A DNA stretch of 64,000 nt from Cyprinodon diabolis (taxonomy: Eukaryota; Chordata; Actinopteri; Cyprinodontiformes; Cyprinodontidae), in NCBI GenBank assembly GCA_030533445.1, contig CM060064.1, positions 1,653,416 to 1,717,415 of the forward strand, in the 5' to 3' direction. Made by a program: the position numbers and the translations under genes. This document shows positions 49,101-55,100 of this stretch, one piece after another. A model generated the notes under the pieces. That model saw only the letters and a program-made list of their open reading frames with translations, was not told where the DNA came from and ran no database searches. How positions within the stretch are numbered: the stretch's first letter is position 1; every line of letters begins with the position of its first letter.

Positions 49101-52100
49101 TCTGCCCCCATCCCTTTAACCCCATCCCTCTGCCCCATCCCTCTGCCCCCATCCCTTTAACCTCATCCCTCTGCCCTCATCCCTCTGCCCCATCCCTCTG
49201 CCCCCATCCCTTTAACCTCATCCCTCTGCCCCATCCCTCTGCCCCCATCCCTTTAACCCCATCCCTCTGCCCCCATCCCTTTAACCTCATCCCTCTGCCC
49301 TCATCCCTCTGCCCCATCCCTCTGCCCCCATCCCTTTAAACTCATCCCTCTGCCCCATCCCTCTGCCCTCATCCCTCTGCCCCATCCCTCTGCCCCCATC
49401 CCTTTAACCCCATCCCTCTGCCCCATCCCTCTGCCCCCATCCCTTTAACCCCATCCCTCTGCCCCATCCCTCTGCCCCCATCCCTTTAACCCCATCCCTC
49501 TGCCCCATCCCTCTGCCCCCATCCCTTTAACCCCATCCCTCTGCGCCATCCCTCTGCCCCCATCCCTTTAAGCCCATCCCTCTGCCCCATCCCTTTAACC
49601 CCATCCCTCTGCCCCATCCCTCTGCCCCCATCCCTTTAACCCCATCCCTCTGCCCCATTGCTCTGCCCCATCCCTTTAACCTCATCCCTCTGCCCCATCC
49701 CTCTGCCCCCATCCCTTTAACCCCATCCCTCTGCCCCATTGCTCTGCCCCATCCCTTTAACCTCATCCCTCTGCCCCATCCCTCTGCCCCATCCCTTTAA
49801 CCTCATCCCTCTGCCCCATCCCTTTAACATCATCCCTCTGCCCCATCCCTTTAACCCCATCCCTCTGCCCCATTGCTCTGCCCCATCCCTTTAACCCCAT
49901 CCCTTTAACATCATCCCTCTGCCTCATCCCTTTAACCCCATGCCTCTGCCCCCATCCCTTTAACCTCATCCCTCTGCCCCATCCCTTTAACATCATCCCT
50001 CTGCCCCATCCCTTTAACCTCATCCCTCTGCCCCATCCCTTTAACCTCATCCCTCTGCCCCATCCCTTTAACCTCATCCCTCTGCCCCCATCCCTTTAAC
50101 CTCATCCCTTTAACCTCATCCCTCTGCCCCATCCCTCTGCCCCCATCCCTTTAACCTCATCCCTCTGCCCCATCCCTCTGCCCCCATCCCTTTAACCTCA
50201 TCCCTCTGCCCCATCCCTCTGCCCCATCCGTCTGCCCCCATCCCTTTAACCTCATCCCTCTGCCCCATCCCTCTGCCCCCATCCCTTTAACCTCATCCCT
50301 CTGCCCCATCCCTCTGCCCCCATCCCTTTAACCTCATCCCTCTGCCCCATCCCTTTAACCTCATCCCTCTGCCCTATCCCTTTAACCCCATCCCTCTGCC
50401 CCATCCCTCTGCCCCCATCCCTTTAACCCCATCCCTCTGCCCCATCCCTCTGCCCCCATCCTTTTAACCCCATCCCTTTAACCTCATCCCTCTGCCCCCA
50501 TCCCTTTAACCCCATCCCTCTGCCCCATCCCTTTAACCCAATCCCTCTGCCCCCATCCCTTTAACCCCATCCCTCTGCCCCCATCCCTTTAACCCCATCC
50601 CTCTGCCCCATCCCTTTAACCCCATCCCTTTAACCCCATCCCTCTGCCCCATCCCTTTAACCCCATCCCTCTGCCCCCATCCCTTTAACCCCATCCCTCT
50701 GCCCCATCCCTATAACCCCATCCCTCTGCCCCCATCCCTTTAACCCCATCCCTTTAACCCCATCCCTCTGCCCCATCCCTATAACCCCATCCCTCTGCCC
50801 CCATCCCTTTAACCCCATCCCTTTAACCCCATCCCTCTGCCCCCATCCCTTTAACCCCATCCCTATAACCCCATCCCTCTGCCCCCATCCCTTTAACCCC
50901 ATCCCTTTAACCCCATCCCTCTGCCCCATCCCTTTAACCCCATCCCTCTGCCCCCATCCCTTTAACCCCATCTCTCTTATGCATATATTCTATCTAAATA
51001 TTACTTTTTTTTTAGATAGATTTAGGGAGCTAAATATTTTGAATTGTTTCAGAAAGAAATGGCTATTTTTTTATTCCATTATTTTTTTTTTGCATTAGCG
51101 ATAGAATTAACATTTCTATTTACATGACCTTTAACCCCAGTGGCTCATCGTTTTTTGCAGTTACCAGTTACCTTAATATAGCTATGAGCTTTTAAGAACT
51201 TTGTTGCTCAATCATGTAACAAATTATTTAATCAAAGCTTTGATTTTCAAAGCTTTATTAGAAAATATTCTCCTTTTTTTGATTCATCCTGATTGAGACA
51301 TTTAGAGTTTATTAAAAGCAAGATGTTCAAAGTGCTCTGCATAAAAAAGTTAAGTAGAAACAGAGAAATTGCAGGGGCATAGAAGAAAAAATAAAAAATA
51401 AAATCAAGCTGAGTATTAAAGGAAATAGAAATAAACATTATAGTAATTAAATGATTACAAAGAAAACAAACAAATGATCAACAATGATGAGTCTGGTAAG
51501 GTAGGTTCATTTATATCATAATGCAATCGATTGATGTAAATTTTAAATGCTTTTTTAAGAATTTTCCTCCAGAGGAAAATCTCATTCATTTCTCCACAAC
51601 TACAGGGTCTGAAAGGCAAACACTGAGAGGGTTATTCTACATCTGAACATGACAAACTGCTGTTTTATCAACATTTTACTTTCCTGCTGCTGTGACTTTT
51701 AGCAAAGAAAAAAAAGAGCAGAAGTTGAACAGCTCTGAGTTCCATTTAAAGGGGATTTCTGCTGCTGCTGCTGCAGGGAACAGGTAAAAGCCGCCCTAAG
51801 AGACCAGGAAGTGGCGTCCATTATGGTAATGTGTTAAAAGCACATAATGTTCTGCTAACATATGCTGCAGGAGATGATGCCATCCTCCTCATCCTCCGTA
51901 TTCAGCTGCTAATCTTCTGATAGCTGCACTTCCTGACGTTTCTCCGCCTCATGCTGTCTCCCATCCTTGTGTTTTCGATCCTCCTGTTCTGCATTTAGTG
52001 CACCTCTCAGGAAAAATGAGATGAGTCTGAAGCAACAGACTGGATGACACAAATGTTTAAGGTGACTGATTGAGCCTCTGAAAGCGGAGGACACCACGTT

Positions 52101-55100
52101 GATGCGAGCGAGCAGGAAGCGGCCATGTTGGGATGTCTGGGTGTCCAGGCTTCCTTTTCCTGATTGTCTTTTTCCACATGATTGATCGATCATATGAAAG
52201 CAGAAATTGCAATGAATACTAAGTGAAGAAGAACAAATGCATCTAAATTCAAACAGGTTTATGCAATTCAGATGTTTTTGGGGAAAAAGAATCAGTTTTC
52301 CCAAACATGGAAATGAATGAATCTCCTGGATCCACAGTGAGATAACTCTGGGTCCAGTCAGCTCCCTGTGGTTCTGAGGTGGGTCCAGTCAGTTCCCTGT
52401 GGTTCTGAGGTGGGTCCAGTCAGTTCCCTGTGGTTCTGAGGTGGGTCCATTCAGCTCCCTGTGGTTCTGAGGTGGGTCCAGTCAGCTCCCTGTGGTTCTG
52501 AGGCGGGTCAGTGGGTCCAGTCAGTTCCCTGTGGTTCTGAGGTGGGTCCAGTCAGCTCCCTGTGGTTCTGAGGTGGGTCCAGTCAGCTCCCTGTGGTTCT
52601 GAGGCGGGTCCATTCAGCTCCCTGTGGTTCTGAGGCGGGTCCATTCAGCTCCCTGTGGTTCTGAGGTGGGTCCATTCAGCTCCCTGTGGTTCTGAGGTGG
52701 GTCCAGTCAGCTCCCTGTGGTTCTGAGGCGGGTCCAGTCAGTTCCCTGTGGTTCTGAGGTGGATCAGTGGGTCCAGTCAGTTCCCTGTGGTGGGTCAGTG
52801 GGTCCAGTCAGTTCCCTGTGGTTCTGAGGCGGGTCCAGTCTGACTGGACCCACTGACCCACCTCAGAACCACAGGGAGCTGAATGGACCCACCTCAGAAC
52901 CACAGGGAGCTGAATGGACCCACCTCAGAACCACAGGGAGCTGTGGTCCAGTCAGTTCCCTGTGGTTCCAGTCAGTTCCCTGTGGTTCTGAGGCGGGTCA
53001 GTGGGTCCAGTCAGTTCCCCGTGGTTCTGAGGCGGGTCCAGTCAGTTCCCTGTGGTTCTGAGGCGGGTCAGTGGGTCCAGTCAGTTCCCCGTGGTTCTGA
53101 GGTGGGTCCAGTCAGTTCCCTGTGGTTCCAGTCAGTTCCCTGTGGTTCTGAGGCGGGTCCATTCAGCTCCCTGTGGTTCTGAGGTGGGTCCAGTCAGTTC
53201 CCTGTGGTTCTGAGGTGGGTCCAGTCAGTTCCCTGTGGTTCTGAGGTGGGTCAGTGGGTCCAGTCAGTTCCCCGTGGTTCTGAGGTGGGTCAGTGGGTCC
53301 AATCAGTTCCCTGTGGTTCTGAGGCGGGTCAGTGGGTCCAGATTTCTGAATTTTTTGAGATTTTTTTAAGACAGTAGGATGACAGGAAATGGGGTATGAG
53401 AGAGGGGCAGAGACATGCGACAAAGGACCACAGATCGGATTCGAACCCGGGCAGCCGCGTCGAGGACTAAGGCCTCCGTACATGGGTTATGTGCGCTAAC
53501 CACTGCGCCACCAACTTTCTTTTGCCAAAGTTTAACATTTTATTCAGCCTGATACATTAAGTGTTTTGATAAAGTTATTAATAATACTATGTTTAATTAT
53601 AATTTAACAAATTATCCAGATTTAAAAGGTGATTTTTAAGGTGGAGAGGAAACGGTCTGCCAGTCGACTTCTCTGGTTTTAGGAAAAATTTAAATAATTC
53701 AGTTGTTGTTTCTCATCTGAGCTTCTTCTGAACTCATTTATCTACTTTTTATGTCCTGCTTTAAACACTATTTTACAGGCTGGTTATCCAACCCTTCATC
53801 TGTAAACAGTTTGTTTAACAGACCAGAAAACAGAACTGATCTCATTTAAATACAAACAAAGTAAAAGCAGTAAATGAGCTCAGTGAGGAAATAAAGCGAA
53901 ATATAAAGCAGACGTCTAACCTTTAGGAGAGTCTTTCAGGACATTTTATGATTTATTTTTATTTGCTATTGAAAAAAAAGGTCAAATTCACCAAAACTGA
54001 TGTTTTGGATCAATGTGTTTTTTTTTTTTTGTAACCACACATTGAATCTAAATCATCCATCTGAGGAACACATGACACTTTTATTAGAAAATGGACAAAG
54101 TATTGAATTCAAACGTTTTTTGTCCCGCATTCATATGAACATCAGTCAATGTTTTTCTGACGGCAGTCAGATGGTGTCTCTCTCTTTAAGCTGTTCTATT
54201 TCCATTTCTTTGTTCGTTCAGTTGTTCCCAAAGTGAGGGGCGGAACCCAAGGGGGGGTCAGGAGATACCGAGTGGAGATTTTTACAACCCTGTGGTCAAA
54301 ATCTATATGAAACTCATGAATATGAATAAATGTCATATGAAATAAAGAAATGTAACATTTATGTCTTTATCTAAGCTTTATCTATGATTTAAACCTTAGA
54401 TTACATCATTAACTTATCTGCAAATATGGAAAATAAAGCAAAAATCAGAAAACACAATCGCAGGATAAGCATGAAGAATGGTTAGTCTGCAAAGTCGTCC
54501 AGCAGGAACTCTGAGGCGTCCTGCTTCTCCACCAGGGGTGGATTTAAGAAATTTGAGGCCCTAGGCAAAGACAGGCAAGGGCCCCTCTGAATGGAGAAGA
54601 CAACACATAAAACAGCCCCATTCTCCAGATATAGAAATGTTAATAGAATAGACATCCATTCTCTGTTCTAGGTTGTGTCCCTCTCTTCTTGTCCCTTTTC
54701 TTCTTGTTTTCCTCTCTATGTTTTGTACTCAGCTGACTTTTCATGCTGTCTCTAAAGGAATGAAAGATTTTTTCCAAGCACTAAGCTCACTTAGCTGATT
54801 GCTCCTTCCTGTGTTTCCAAAAAGGCCAAAGTAAATAACCCAGTCCTTCTTTTCACTGTAGACAAGCCATGATCTGCTTATCTGTTCTCCATTTTTCATT
54901 TGGATGAAATAATAGCTGCATGAATCATGACAGCAGACAAGATAGAGGAGAGCAGGAGGCGGGGTTACCAATCTACTTGCTCTGGAGAGCAGAGTTCGCT
55001 GCTTTTAGATGTTGTCTCCAAAGTCTCCAGTAGCAGAAAAAAGTCTCTAGATTTGGCGCTAGGAGCTTTTTAGAAATCAAAGTGCTAGAGGGGTCTGAAA

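Noticed and set aside
48538..50971. Repetitive Gly/Met/Arg-rich minus-strand ORFs
   Set aside because: They are read-throughs of the 12/14-bp minisatellite in several frames, with no non-repeat domain.
53400..53515. tRNA gene suggested by A- and B-box matches
   Set aside because: The stems of a full cloverleaf are not formed and the sequence continues into a SINE body.
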